Shown here piece after piece: positions 18,729 through 27,354 of a DNA stretch of 64,000 nucleotides. The notes below the pieces were generated by a model, which saw nothing but the letters and a program-made list of their open reading frames with translations, did not search any database and was not told the DNA's origin. Each line of letters begins with the position of its first letter. The stretch's first letter is position 1. The position numbers and the translations under genes are program-made. Origin of the DNA: an uncultured Saprospiraceae bacterium (GTDB lineage Bacteria; Bacteroidota; Bacteroidia; Chitinophagales; Saprospiraceae); NCBI GenBank assembly GCA_937980645.1, contig CALJPQ010000011.1, forward strand, positions 182,678-246,677. The letters are read 5' to 3'.

Positions 18729-19922
18729 TTACTCCGGGAAAGAAACCTTCCCCATACCCACCCATGGCAGCCCGCACAGCTGGGCATCGGGCGGGGTGGT
18801 GCCGGCTACGGTTTCGTTGGCGAGCACGGCGAAAAGCACAGCTTCTTTGGCGTCGGCAGAGATGCCCAGCATTTCCATGGGCGCTATGGCTACGTCGTCG
18901 GGCAGCCATTGGCGCAGCAGCTGCCGCACGAGCGGATTGTGGCTGCCGCCGCCGCTCAGATAAACGGCAGCTCGGGCGCACGTCCGCGACACGCGCCGGA
19001 TGCCTTGTGCAATGGTGTGCGCCGTCAGGTGCGTCAGCGTAGCCATCAGGTCATGCGCGTCGGGCCATTCGGAAAAGCCCGCCGTTTGGGCTACCCATTC
19101 TAAGCTGAACTCCTCTGGCCCGGTGGTACAGGGGAAGGGCCGCTGGAAGTAGGGGTAGCGCAGCAACCGCTCCAGAGCGTCTTCTAGCACGCGCCCTTGT
19201 TGGGCCAGGTGCGCGTCGGCGTCGTAGGGCTGGCCAAAGAATTGCCGAGCAGCAGCGTCTAACAGCGTGTTGCCCGGGCCGGTATCGGTGGCGAAAGCTT
19301 TGCGGGCATCGCCGTCGCCGGGCAAGAAAGTGAAGTTGGCGATGCCACCGATGTTGAGTAAGAAGCGGTCTTCGCCTGGCTCAGAGAAGAGCAGGTAGTC
19401 TCCATAGAGGGCCAGTGGCGCCCCTTCACCACCCACGGCGAGATGCTTTTGGCGGAAGTCGCTGATGGTGATGATGCCCGTTCGGCAGGCTAAGTGGTCG
19501 CCATCACCGATTTGCAGAGTAGCGTTAGGGTAGTCGGGTAGGCCGTGGATGTGCCGCGGAGCGTGAAAGACCGTCTGCCCGTGGCTGGCGATAAGGTCAA
19601 CATCGGAAGGCCGCACACCCCAGCGCTGCAGCGCCTCATTGATGAGGGCGGCGTGCTGTTCGGCCACGACGACGTTGAGCAGCACTAAGTGCTGAAAATC
19701 AATTTGCCTTTGAGCAAAAACGCGGCGGATTTCCGCCTGAAAGGCAGCCTCAAAAGGCGCTGTTTCAAATTGCAACACCTCTACGCGCGTGCCCGGGCCA
19801 GCGCCCTCGATGGCGCACAGTGCCATATCCAAACCATCTAACGATGTGCCCGACATCAGCCCCAGGATGATGCGCCGAGGCTTCTGGGCGATGGCTGCTA
19901 AGTGAAGAATGTGGCGGAGCAT
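18729..19922 (-). CDS. anmK: Anhydro-N-acetylmuramic acid kinase
   Basis: Phosphorylates and opens 1,6-anhydro-MurNAc to give MurNAc 6-phosphate, recycling peptidoglycan in the cytoplasm. The 397-residue protein shows the family motifs: GLMSGTSLDGLDMALC near the N-terminus, IASHGQTVFHAP, LNIGGIANFTFLPG, FATDTGPGNTLLDA and YLSGGGSHNPLV. I chose ATG 19922 (MLRHIL), not the upstream in-frame ATG at 19976, because a -7 box (TACTTTTG, 19935 to 19928) falls inside the extension. This puts the box only 5 nt before the ATG, so the mRNA may be leaderless. No recycling partner such as murQ adjoins it. Confidence 0.93.
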   Translation of the reverse strand: MLRHILHLAAIAQKPRRIILGLMSGTSLDGLDMALCAIEGAGPGTRVEVLQFETAPFEAAFQAEIRRVFAQRQIDFQHLVLLNVVVAEQHAALINEALQRWGVRPSDVDLIASHGQTVFHAPRHIHGLPDYPNATLQIGDGDHLACRTGIITISDFRQKHLAVGGEGAPLALYGDYLLFSEPGEDRFLLNIGGIANFTFLPGDGDARKAFATDTGPGNTLLDAAARQFFGQPYDADAHLAQQGRVLEDALERLLRYPYFQRPFPCTTGPEEFSLEWVAQTAGFSEWPDAHDLMATLTHLTAHTIAQGIRRVSRTCARAAVYLSGGGSHNPLVRQLLRQWLPDDVAIAPMEMLGISADAKEAVLFAVLANETVAGTTPPDAQLCGLPWVGMGKVSFPE

Positions 19923-19927
19923 ATGGC

Positions 19928-19935
19928 CAAAAGTA
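19928..19935 (-). promoter_or_regulatory. -7 box of anmK
   Basis: TACTTTTG read on the minus strand, a full match to TAnnTTTG. It ends 5 nt before the chosen ATG (19922), which implies a near-leaderless transcript. Confidence 0.55.
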
Positions 19936-20133
19936 GGTGGAAGAGCCCGAAGCTTGGCTACTATTTTCGTCGGCAATAGAAAGTACTTGTTCAGAGCAAA
20001 GCCTTGAAAGGCAATTCAATTATTAAAATGCCGTTAAGCTCGTGTGAAAGTTAGCGCTGGGCTGACCTGCTGCACAAAAAGTTGATTTCGTTTGCAATAG
20101 TATTCATTCACATCAAAATAAATCGTGTCTCGT

Positions 20134-20700
20134 ATGAAACTTTCAACTTTTCTTACTTGCCTGTTTGTGCTATCTGTTGCGTTTTCGGGTGTGCTTTGCG
20201 CCCAAAAGAAAGCCCCCCCTGTCTTCGAGACGCGCCATAAAAACGTGTACGCAGAAGCCTTAGGCAGCAGCCTTCTGCTGGGGGCTCATTTTGATATGCG
20301 TTTAAAGAAAGGCCAAATGGACGGTCCTGGACTTCGTGCCGGTATTGGGGGGGCTAGTTTCCGAGGAAAAACGGACAGCCTCAGATTTACTATAGGTACC
20401 GTTGTTTTTCCTCTGGAATTCAACTACCTGGTTGGTAAGCGTCGGAGCTCTTTCCTTGCGGGTGTTGGACTGCTACCCCTATATGCCACTTTAGGCGCTT
20501 CGGGCACGGTGAATGGGGAGTCAGGCGTCCTTATTAAGGATGGTTTTACTCTTGCTGGTGGGTTTGTCAACATGGGTTACCGTTTTCAGCCGCTGCGCAA
20601 CGGGCTAATGCTTCAATTTACCCTGACACCTGTGATTCTTCGGGGAGCGGGATTAATTCCATTGAATTTTGGCCTGGGGCTTGGCTTTGGGTTTAAGTAG
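20134..20700 (+). CDS. Small outer-membrane beta-barrel protein, function unknown
   Basis: 188 residues with a signal peptide (MKLSTFLTCLFVLSVAFSG, cleaved near CAQ). The rest alternates glycine and aromatic residues in amphipathic strands (LGSSLLLGAHFDMRL, GPGLRAGIGGASF, SFLAGVGLLPLYATLGA) and ends in FGLGLGFGFK, with the terminal-strand character of a beta-barrel. It was recognised by pattern only and no specific family can be named. A GTG three codons upstream (20125) is in frame; I prefer the ATG. A terminator follows at 20760 and the neighbours are on the other strand, so it is a single-gene transcript. Confidence 0.7.
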   Translation: MKLSTFLTCLFVLSVAFSGVLCAQKKAPPVFETRHKNVYAEALGSSLLLGAHFDMRLKKGQMDGPGLRAGIGGASFRGKTDSLRFTIGTVVFPLEFNYLVGKRRSSFLAGVGLLPLYATLGASGTVNGESGVLIKDGFTLAGGFVNMGYRFQPLRNGLMLQFTLTPVILRGAGLIPLNFGLGLGFGFK

Positions 20701-20759
20701 CTGATTTCGCGTACGGTTGAGATGCCTATGGGCCCCGAGATTTTCTTTTTTAACTGCTG

Positions 20760-20803
20760 AGGGCGCAGAGAAACATCGAGAAAAAAACTTCTGCGCCCTT
20801 TGT
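20760..20803 (+). terminator. Terminator of the small beta-barrel gene
   Basis: GGGCGCAGA (20761-20769) pairs with TCTGCGCCC (20790-20798), extended by an A-T pair at the base and a G-U pair inside. TTTGTT follows. The rest of the gap to 20937 holds an imperfect hairpin (about 20862-20895, one mismatch in 10) and a small 6-bp stem (GTCTTT/AAAGAC, 20906-20925) near the end of the convergent receptor gene. Confidence 0.75.
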
Positions 20804-20937
20804 TGCCTTAATCTTTTGCCTCCACAATAGCCTTAGATAAAGTCAGGTGAATAATTCAGCGAGAGACAACTGCAAACACTCTTGTTGTCCCTCGTGAGGG
20901 GGGATGTCTTTTGTGCACCAAAGACCCGACATTTCAA

Positions 20938-23814
20938 TTACATACGCGGCCCCCAAAACTCCATTGAGCGCGGCGGGCCGTCTGAAGGTGCGGCGGATTT
21001 GCTGGTGCGGAAGTGCCGCAGGTTGTAGGTGAACGAGAGCATTACGAAGCGCTGGAGGGCGTTAGTTTGCAGGTCTTCCACGTAGGTTTCCGTGACGTTT
21101 CGGCTGATGCTGCGGTTTTGCCCCAGCACGTCGTTGACGGCTAGAGCGATTTCGCCGCGTTCATTTTTGAACACCTTTTTGCCAATGGCGAGGTGCCACA
21201 GCCAGAAGTTCTGGTCGAAGCCTTCGCTGAGGCCGGCGTTGAGGTTGTGCGTCAGGTCGGAGCGCAGCACGATGCCTTTCCAGGCGACCCAGTTGAGGCG
21301 GAAGCGGGAGGTCTGGCTCAGGTAGCGGGTATTGCTGGCCGTTTGGAACGTGTTGTTGGCGATGTTGTAGCTGGGCCGGAAAGCCAGCGTGAAGTCAATG
21401 CGTTCGCTGATGTTGCTGGCAAAGGTGAGGCCTGCTGTAAAGATGTGGTTGTTGGCTAAGTTCAGGGCGTCGTTGATGAGGCCCGGTGTACGCACGTAAT
21501 TGTAGAAAGCATCCAGGTTGACGTTGGTTTTCAGGCCCTTAATGGGCATTCCGTAAGAGCCGAACACGCGAACGGAGTAGAAGCCGTTCAGGTTGACCGG
21601 GCGCGACAGGCGGGCGCCGCGCGGCACTTGGTATTCTTGCAGAATGGGGTGATCGCTGTTGGCTAAATAGGTGGCCGTGGCGATGTAATCCTGGGTGAAG
21701 GTGAAGCCGCCGCCGAGGAACAGGGTGCTGCCCTTTTCGACGTTGGAAGCCTGGTATCGGCCGAAGATGTTCTGCTGGAAGGTCTGGCGCAGGTTGGGGT
21801 TGCCCACGGTGAGTTGCACGGGGTTGCTGTTGTTCAGCACGTCTTGCAGTTGCTCCACGGAGGGCAGTTGTGTGCTGCTGCGGTAAAAGATGCGGATGTT
21901 ACGCGTGCGATCGAGGTCGTATCGGAGCATGGCTGAGGGCAGCACATTGAAAAACGTCTGATTGATGTTCTTTTCCTGCGGGAAGGTGCGCTGATTGACC
22001 AGGGTGGCCCATTGGGCATTGGCGCGCACGTTGAAGTTAAGATCTCGGCCTTTGGAGTAGTTGTAGCCCACGCCCGTCTGGTGAGTAGTGTAATCGTTGG
22101 AGAAGACGTTGGACAGTTGTTCGTTGAGGAGTGAGTAGCTGCCCGTTTGTTCGTTCGAGTCGAAGGTGAGGCGCTCGGAGGCTTCTTGCTGGTAGCTGAG
22201 GCGGTAGTTGAGCAGTAGCTGAGCGTTTTCACTGAGCGGTTCAGTGTATTCGGCGTTGCCGGCGGCATTCCAGCTGCCAATATCTAAGGAGGTGCGCTGG
22301 TCGAGCAGGGTAACGACGCCCTGCTGAGGGAATGCGTTTTCGGAGTCGAGCCAGGAGGTACCGCGTTTAGGCGCGTAGCCGCCATTGAGATTGAGCGAGA
22401 ACGTGCGGCCTTTTTTAGCCATGCGGCGTCGCCACAGCAGGCTGCCGTTGAAGTTGAGGCCCGTGAGGTCGGAACGATAGTGGTTGTCGGTGCTGCCGAT
22501 GAGGGCGTTATTGAACAGCGTTTGGCCCAGTGTGGCAGAGGTTCCGTCGTTGAGTTGGGCGCTCAGGCGCGGCTGGAAGATGAAGGAGTTCATGCTGTCC
22601 AGTTTATACTCGATGCGCGCGTTGAAGCGGTGGTTGGTGTTGTCGGTGCGGCTTTCGCTGTCTTCGCGGTACAGTTCGGCCAAGTCGCCCTGGCTGTTAA
22701 GGAACTGACGGAACGTGTTGTTGAGCGCCAGCGTGTTGGATTTATTGAAAAAATAGCTGGCTGTTACGTCCGTTTTCTGCCCCCACTTGTCGGAGTAGTT
22801 GAGGCCAATGGCTGTGGTGGTGGCGATGCCGCCCTGAGGGCGCACCAGAAAGTCGCCCAAGCCGCCGCCACCGGGGCCACCGCCACCGGGGCCACCGCGC
22901 CCGCCGCCCATCATCATGAACATGCGTCCGGCGCCACCGGGCATGCCGCGTCCGCCGCCGCCCATGACGCCCAGCAGGTCGTCTACGGAGAAGTTTTGCA
23001 CGTTGATGTTATTGGCCATGCCGATGAGGGCAATGCGCCGATTGCCATCGAAGAAGTTGATGTTGCCCCCGGCCTGGTAGCGGTCTTCGTAGCCGTAGCC
23101 GGCATAGACTTTGCCGAATTGGCCCTGACGCATGTTGGTTTTGGTGACGATGTTGATCGTCTTGGTCGTATTGCCGTCCTGAAAGCCGGTGAATTGCGCC
23201 TGATCACTTTGCTGGTCGAAGATCTGGATTTTATCAATGACCTCTGCCGGCAGGTTGCGCAGGGCAGCCATGGGGTCGTTGCCGAAAAAAGGCTTGCCGT
23301 CCACGAGTACCTGGCCCACATTTTCGCCTTGCGCCTTGATGGTGCCGCCTTCGACGCTGACGGAGGGCAATTTTTCCACCAGGTCGCTTGCGTCGGCGTC
23401 CTTCATCACCTTCACGGAGCTGGCGTTGAATTCGGTGGTGTCGCCCTTTTGCTGGGCAATGGGCACGGTGCTTTTGACTTCTACGCCTTGAAGCACTATC
23501 TGATCTGGCTCCAGCTGAAGTACTCCCAGCTGGACATCGCTTTGCGTCAGCGTAACCTCGCGGCGCAGCGGCTTGTAGCCTAATGCACTGATGACCAGAC
23601 GATAGCCACCTCGCTCGACCTGGGTTAGTGCAAAGATGCCCTCCAGATTGGTGGCCGTGTTCTTGACGACTTCGCCCCACGGGTATTGCAAGCTGACGGT
23701 AGCCCCGGGGAAGGGCTGGCCCTGGTCATCGAGTACTTTGCCGCGAATGGTGAAGGTTTGGGCAAAGAGGGCGGGCGCGAGCAGCCAGGCTGCCGCTATG
23801 AGCAGGTGTTTCAT
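20938..23814 (-). CDS. TonB-dependent-receptor-like outer membrane protein with carboxypeptidase-regulatory domain
   Basis: 958 residues with a signal peptide (MKHLLIAAAWLLAPALFAQ). The N-terminal CarboxypepD_reg-like domain (about 20-105: IRGKVLDDQGQPFPGATVSL) is followed by a plug-like segment (about 115-250: FNASSVKVMKDADASDLVEKLPS, VLVDGKPFFGNDP) and a long beta-barrel of the OMP_b-brl_3 type. A low-complexity Gly/Met/Arg-rich segment at about residues 284-322 (MPGGAGRMFMMMGGGRGGPG) interrupts the start of the barrel. No SusD partner is encoded nearby, so this is not a standard glycan-uptake pair. The substrate is unknown. The 163-bp gap to the upstream Spy-like gene on the same strand allows co-transcription. 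Confidence 0.82.
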   Translation of the reverse strand: MKHLLIAAAWLLAPALFAQTFTIRGKVLDDQGQPFPGATVSLQYPWGEVVKNTATNLEGIFALTQVERGGYRLVISALGYKPLRREVTLTQSDVQLGVLQLEPDQIVLQGVEVKSTVPIAQQKGDTTEFNASSVKVMKDADASDLVEKLPSVSVEGGTIKAQGENVGQVLVDGKPFFGNDPMAALRNLPAEVIDKIQIFDQQSDQAQFTGFQDGNTTKTINIVTKTNMRQGQFGKVYAGYGYEDRYQAGGNINFFDGNRRIALIGMANNINVQNFSVDDLLGVMGGGGRGMPGGAGRMFMMMGGGRGGPGGGGPGGGGLGDFLVRPQGGIATTTAIGLNYSDKWGQKTDVTASYFFNKSNTLALNNTFRQFLNSQGDLAELYREDSESRTDNTNHRFNARIEYKLDSMNSFIFQPRLSAQLNDGTSATLGQTLFNNALIGSTDNHYRSDLTGLNFNGSLLWRRRMAKKGRTFSLNLNGGYAPKRGTSWLDSENAFPQQGVVTLLDQRTSLDIGSWNAAGNAEYTEPLSENAQLLLNYRLSYQQEASERLTFDSNEQTGSYSLLNEQLSNVFSNDYTTHQTGVGYNYSKGRDLNFNVRANAQWATLVNQRTFPQEKNINQTFFNVLPSAMLRYDLDRTRNIRIFYRSSTQLPSVEQLQDVLNNSNPVQLTVGNPNLRQTFQQNIFGRYQASNVEKGSTLFLGGGFTFTQDYIATATYLANSDHPILQEYQVPRGARLSRPVNLNGFYSVRVFGSYGMPIKGLKTNVNLDAFYNYVRTPGLINDALNLANNHIFTAGLTFASNISERIDFTLAFRPSYNIANNTFQTASNTRYLSQTSRFRLNWVAWKGIVLRSDLTHNLNAGLSEGFDQNFWLWHLAIGKKVFKNERGEIALAVNDVLGQNRSISRNVTETYVEDLQTNALQRFVMLSFTYNLRHFRTSKSAAPSDGPPRSMEFWGPRM

Positions 23815-23977
23815 AGATCAAAAATTTCAGGTTGAAAAAACAGGCCAAAGGAGTTAGACCCGCATCGAAGGCAAATAGCCAAAACGAGTCTGATTTGGTG
23901 TATTCGGTGCCTCTGGCCGCCTTCGAAGCTGCCGCCAGCCCGGCGGCGCTTCGAAGAACGTGCGTGCGTTGATGTGT

Positions 23978-24469
23978 TTACCGGTTACCGTTTGGGTTAG
24001 CGTCCCGGCTGCGACTCTTTCTATCTTTTTTGTTCTTCCCCTTAGGGTCAGGGGCGGGCTTGTCTTTGCCGGGCGGTGTGGGCTGAGCGTTGGGGCCCCA
24101 GTTGCCGCGGCGCTCGCGCATTTCTTCTCGGGCGGCGAGCCATTGCTGCCACTGTTCCTGAGTGAGCACGGTTTGCAGTTCCTGGTCTTGCGCCTGACGA
24201 ATGGTGGTCATCTGGGTGCGCATGGCCTCCCAGTCGCCTTCGTTTTTCTGGCGCGCGTCCTGCAGCTGATGCGCATACTTGACGTTGATCTCCAACACTT
24301 TGGCTGCCTGGGCGTCCGACAGGGCCAGGCGCTCCTTCATCATGGCCGTTTGCTGCTCAGCGCGCTGTTCGGGGTTCATCCAGCGGCCCTCGCCTCCGGG
24401 CTGGGCCTCAAGGGCACCGACGCTCAACCAAAGCGCCGCCGCGAAAATGGCAATATGTGCGTACTTCAT
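23978..24469 (-). CDS. Spy/CpxP-like periplasmic protein
   Basis: 163 residues with a signal peptide (MKYAHIAIFAAALWLSVGALEA). The mature part is helical and charged, with NPEQRAEQQTAMMKERLALS, DAQAAKVLEINVKYAHQLQDA and LTEQ-like pairs (VLTQEQWQQWLAAREEMRER), the arrangement of Spy/CpxP-type or DUF4890 proteins. The C-terminus is a basic Pro/Lys tail. Spy relatives are periplasmic chaperones induced by envelope stress; that role is inferred. The start at 24469 (MKYAHI) is preferred to an upstream ATG at 24532, because a near-consensus -7 box lies between them. It is divergent from the LytS gene, which could link the two in regulation. Confidence 0.65.
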   Translation of the reverse strand: MKYAHIAIFAAALWLSVGALEAQPGGEGRWMNPEQRAEQQTAMMKERLALSDAQAAKVLEINVKYAHQLQDARQKNEGDWEAMRTQMTTIRQAQDQELQTVLTQEQWQQWLAAREEMRERRGNWGPNAQPTPPGKDKPAPDPKGKNKKDRKSRSRDANPNGNR

Positions 24470-24491
24470 TTTTTTCGCTTTTAACACGGTA

Positions 24492-24499
24492 CAAAAGTG
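24492..24499 (-). promoter_or_regulatory. Near-consensus -7 box of the Spy-like gene
   Basis: CACTTTTG on the minus strand differs from TAnnTTTG only at the first base. It lies 22 nt before the ATG at 24469. Confidence 0.4.
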
Positions 24500-24599
24500 C
24501 CTGCCCCCAACTCCTCCCAAAAAAAATTCCAATCAACGAGGCCTTTTCCACAGCAAACGCCGCATTTCTTTCATCAATACCGCTGAAGAGCGCCGGACA

Positions 24600-24690
24600 T
24601 GTCCAACTGTACGGAGGTGTCGCCTTTCCTGTTCTACGGGGTCAGTACGTCCGGCGACGTTGACGGTGTCCAACCGTGCAGAGATGTCGC
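24600..24690 (+). repeat. Pair of imperfect 24-bp direct repeats
   Basis: TGTCCAAC...GAG.TGTCGC occurs at 24600-24623 and again at 24667-24690, 67 bp apart, with 20 of 24 positions identical and all four differences transitions. It could be a regulator-binding pair or a remnant of a dispersed repeat. Confidence 0.55.
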
Positions 24691-24800
24691 ATTCTCGTTC
24701 CTCGAAGACGACACCTCATTTGAGCAGGCGCTGTTGAGGCAAATGTGAAGGCAAGGGCCTCAAAGGCGGCGTTTATGGATTTAATTTGCGGCCAACAAAG

Positions 24801-25892
24801 ATGCCGGGCATCTTTGTCCATATCATGCGTTATTGGCCAAACCGTCTGACGTGGTTGCAGATCCTCTTTTGGGGGGTGTTCTGGGTTCTGGTGCCTATCG
24901 TGCTGTTGGGCAACTGGGAAAATCCCGAGCGCATTCTGGTGCGCAGCATAGTGGTGCTCACGGGCATCATCCTCGTCATCTGGCTAAATGTGGAGGTGCT
25001 GCTGCCTCGGCTGTATTTTGACAAGAAGCAGGCGCTGTACGTAGTCGTTGCCGTTGCGCTGTTGGTAGCCATTGTATTGCTGGTAAGTTGGGAGAATGCT
25101 CCATGGGCCGAACACTTTAAGCGCCCGCGCGGGAGTGGCCCACCACCCGGCGTTAAGCCCAATGTCGCTTTTAAATATCTGAGCCTGGCCATGCCCTACT
25201 TCACGGCGCTTCTCGGCAGCGCTTTGTTCGAGGTGGCGCGCTATGCCAATCGCAAGGAGCGCGAAGCCGCCGAGCTGCGCGGCGAAAAGCTGGAAGCAGA
25301 GCTGAAATTCCTGCGCTCGCAGATCAACCCACACTTTCTGTTCAACGCGCTCAACAACATTTATGCCCTGACGGTAACCCGCTCGGAGCGCGCGCCCGAG
25401 ATGCTGCTGAAGCTATCGGGCATGCTCCGCTATATGCTCCACGACTGCAAGGCCGACCGCGTGCCGCTGGGCAAAGAAATCGAATACCTGCGCCATTTCA
25501 TTGACCTGCACCGCCTCAAAGACAGCCGCGGCCTCAATGTAAAAGTGCAACTCGATGAGTCGCGCCCTCAGCTATTGATAGCACCGCTGTTGCTCGTGCC
25601 GTTTGTCGAAAACGCCTTTAAGCATAGTAAAATAGAAGATCGAGACAAAGGCTGGATTACCATAAGCCTCGCCACTGGCGATGACCACCTGGTCTTTGAA
25701 GTTGAAAACAGCTTGCCCGAAGGTACTCACACTAAAGACGACGTCGGCGGCATCGGCCTACACAATGTTCGCCGCCAATTAGAGCTGCTCTATCCCGACC
25801 GACATGTGCTCGACATCCGGCCAGAAACAGACCGCTTTCGGGTGCATCTTCACCTCAACCTTAACGCTCCAGCGCCTGCAAATTCATTTTAA
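24801..25892 (+). CDS. LytS-type sensor histidine kinase
   Basis: 363 residues. Four membrane segments (about residues 15-34, 44-68, 75-95 and 125-145) are followed by a short coiled coil (KEREAAELRGEKLEAELKFL) and the His_kinase domain. Its QINPHFLFNALNNIY carries the phospho-acceptor His178. A degenerate ATPase domain follows, with LLLVPFVENAFKHS (N-box) and DDVGGIGLHNVRRQLELLY (G-box). I chose ATG 24801 (MPGIFV); an in-frame TTG at 24786 overlaps a promoter-like sequence. The gene lies 2 nt before the LytTR regulator, so the two form a two-component operon. No sensory domain beyond the membrane part is present, so the signal is probably sensed in the membrane. Confidence 0.92.
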   Translation: MPGIFVHIMRYWPNRLTWLQILFWGVFWVLVPIVLLGNWENPERILVRSIVVLTGIILVIWLNVEVLLPRLYFDKKQALYVVVAVALLVAIVLLVSWENAPWAEHFKRPRGSGPPPGVKPNVAFKYLSLAMPYFTALLGSALFEVARYANRKEREAAELRGEKLEAELKFLRSQINPHFLFNALNNIYALTVTRSERAPEMLLKLSGMLRYMLHDCKADRVPLGKEIEYLRHFIDLHRLKDSRGLNVKVQLDESRPQLLIAPLLLVPFVENAFKHSKIEDRDKGWITISLATGDDHLVFEVENSLPEGTHTKDDVGGIGLHNVRRQLELLYPDRHVLDIRPETDRFRVHLHLNLNAPAPANSF

Positions 25893-25894
25893 AC

Positions 25895-26620
25895 ATGAGC
25901 ACGCCCATTCGCTGTTTGATTGTGGACGACGAAGAACTTGCGCGCACCCTGCTTCAGCATTACACTGAGCAGACCCCCAACCTGCATGTAGTGGGTAGTT
26001 GCGCAAATGCGATGGAAGCGTTAGCTGCCCTGCACCAGCAGCCCGTGGACCTGCTGTTCTTAGACATCCAAATGCCTGACCTTATGGGCACAGACCTGCT
26101 TAGGGCACTCGTCCATAAACCTGTCGTTATTTTTACGACGGCCTATGAACAATACGCCGTTGAAGGCTATGAGCTGGATGCTGTCGATTACTTGCTCAAG
26201 CCCTTCTCTTACGAGCGCTTTGCTCAAGCCGTAGCCAAAGCAGCCGCCCAAATCAAAGCGCGTAACCAAACGCCCCCCCCTGCTGCCGACGTTACTCAAG
26301 ACACCAGTGCCCCCAAAGACTATCTCTTAGTCAAAGCGGAGCACCGCACCCGGCGTATACGCTTCGACGATATCCTCTACATCCAGGGAATGCGCGAATA
26401 CGTCTCCTTTCACCTGACCGACGGGCGCCTGATGGCTCTGCTGTCGCTCAAGCACTTAGAAGAGGTGTTGCCACCAGAGCGCTTCCTGCGAATTCATAAA
26501 TCCTATATCGTTTCGCTACAGCACATCGAAGCCGTGGACGAAGAGTACCTCTATATCGGCGAGCAAAAAATTCCTATCGGGCCCAGCTATGCGGAACTTC
26601 TCCAAAAACGGCTGCGCTAA
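25895..26620 (+). CDS. LytTR response regulator
   Basis: 241 residues. The receiver domain (1-120) has IVDDEE at the start, phospho-acceptor Asp57 in LFLDIQMPD, and the conserved Lys in DAVDYLLKPF. A short Pro/Gln linker follows, then a LytTR DNA-binding domain (about 140-241: YLLVKAEHRTRRIRFDDILY, IQGMREYVSFHL, FLRIHKSYIVSL). It is the cognate regulator of the kinase 2 nt upstream. Targets are unknown; the divergent Spy-like and receptor-like genes are the nearest candidates. Confidence 0.94.
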   Translation: MSTPIRCLIVDDEELARTLLQHYTEQTPNLHVVGSCANAMEALAALHQQPVDLLFLDIQMPDLMGTDLLRALVHKPVVIFTTAYEQYAVEGYELDAVDYLLKPFSYERFAQAVAKAAAQIKARNQTPPPAADVTQDTSAPKDYLLVKAEHRTRRIRFDDILYIQGMREYVSFHLTDGRLMALLSLKHLEEVLPPERFLRIHKSYIVSLQHIEAVDEEYLYIGEQKIPIGPSYAELLQKRLR

Positions 26621-26721
26621 CATTGAGTTTTGCGATGTTTTCAGTATATCACGGCACTGAGATGGGCCTTATTGGCTTGAAATTTTGTTTGATGCGACAT
26701 TCTTGAACAACGTGAGCCGTA

Positions 26722-27348
26722 TCACTTTTTTCGATATTTGTCAATCACCGCTGCATCAACACCTCTGCGTTCGAGGTCGTCCACGATGCGGTTGGCTTCG
26801 CTGAGGCTATTGGTACGCTTGACGACGACGGCAGCGTATTTGCCTCGGTTATAGTAGCCGATTTCGGCGTCGGTGTAGCCCATTTTAATGATGCGCTGCA
26901 TTTCGCGGCGCGCGCTTTCGAGTTTGGTAAACGAGCCGGCCACGACGCGATAGCGACCATCATAGGTATCGTTGTCTAAGTCTATGGGCTGCTGCGCGGG
27001 TGGTGGCGTTTGCGGCGTTATTTGTGTAGGTGGCTGCGCATTGGGCTTTTCCGTCGGGTGCGTAGATTGGGTGGAGGGTGCTGGAGCGTTGTCCGACGGC
27101 TGCGCAGCGATAGTCCCTTCTTCGGAGCCGCCATCCGCAATGACGACGGTGGAGGTGTCTCCTTCGTAGAGCGTGCCGAGCGAATCCGGGTCGGTATAGC
27201 CTAAATTGCGTTTTTGGTCAAATTCCTGGGCTTCTTTGGCGAGCGAAGCCTGGCGATTTTTCATCTGACAGGCTTTATAGCCGGCTACTAAAATAAGGCC
27301 GCCCAATAGAGCATACAGCAGATAGGTCAGGATTTTGGTTGTGTTCAT
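26722..27348 (-). CDS. Membrane-anchored SPOR-domain protein
   Basis: 208 residues. One N-terminal membrane segment (about 7-26: LLYALLGGLILVAGYKA) is followed by a Thr/Pro/Gln-rich periplasmic linker (about 70-125) and a C-terminal SPOR domain (about 130-205: GRYRVVAGSFTKLESARREM, YYNRGKYAAVVVKR). SPOR domains bind peptidoglycan stripped of stem peptides, usually at division sites. It starts 6 nt after the stop of the M1 peptidase, so the two are co-transcribed. It could also be a general cell-wall binding protein. Confidence 0.8.
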   Translation of the reverse strand: MNTTKILTYLLYALLGGLILVAGYKACQMKNRQASLAKEAQEFDQKRNLGYTDPDSLGTLYEGDTSTVVIADGGSEEGTIAAQPSDNAPAPSTQSTHPTEKPNAQPPTQITPQTPPPAQQPIDLDNDTYDGRYRVVAGSFTKLESARREMQRIIKMGYTDAEIGYYNRGKYAAVVVKRTNSLSEANRIVDDLERRGVDAAVIDKYRKK

Positions 27349-27354
27349 GTGTTG

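Larger units (their letters stand above)
24470..24800. other. Divergent intergenic region between Spy-like and LytS genes
   Basis: 331 bp without a supportable gene. It holds the likely promoter of the minus-strand gene near 24492, a pair of imperfect direct repeats (24600-24623 and 24667-24690), and, close to the LytS start, TTAATTTG (24781-24788), which resembles a -7 box. Short reading frames here show no recognisable protein. Confidence 0.6.

Noticed and set aside
22480..23583. 367-codon plus-strand frame opposite the receptor-like gene
   Set aside because: Shadow of the minus-strand gene in GC-rich DNA; Ala/Val/Gly-rich with no motif or signal peptide.
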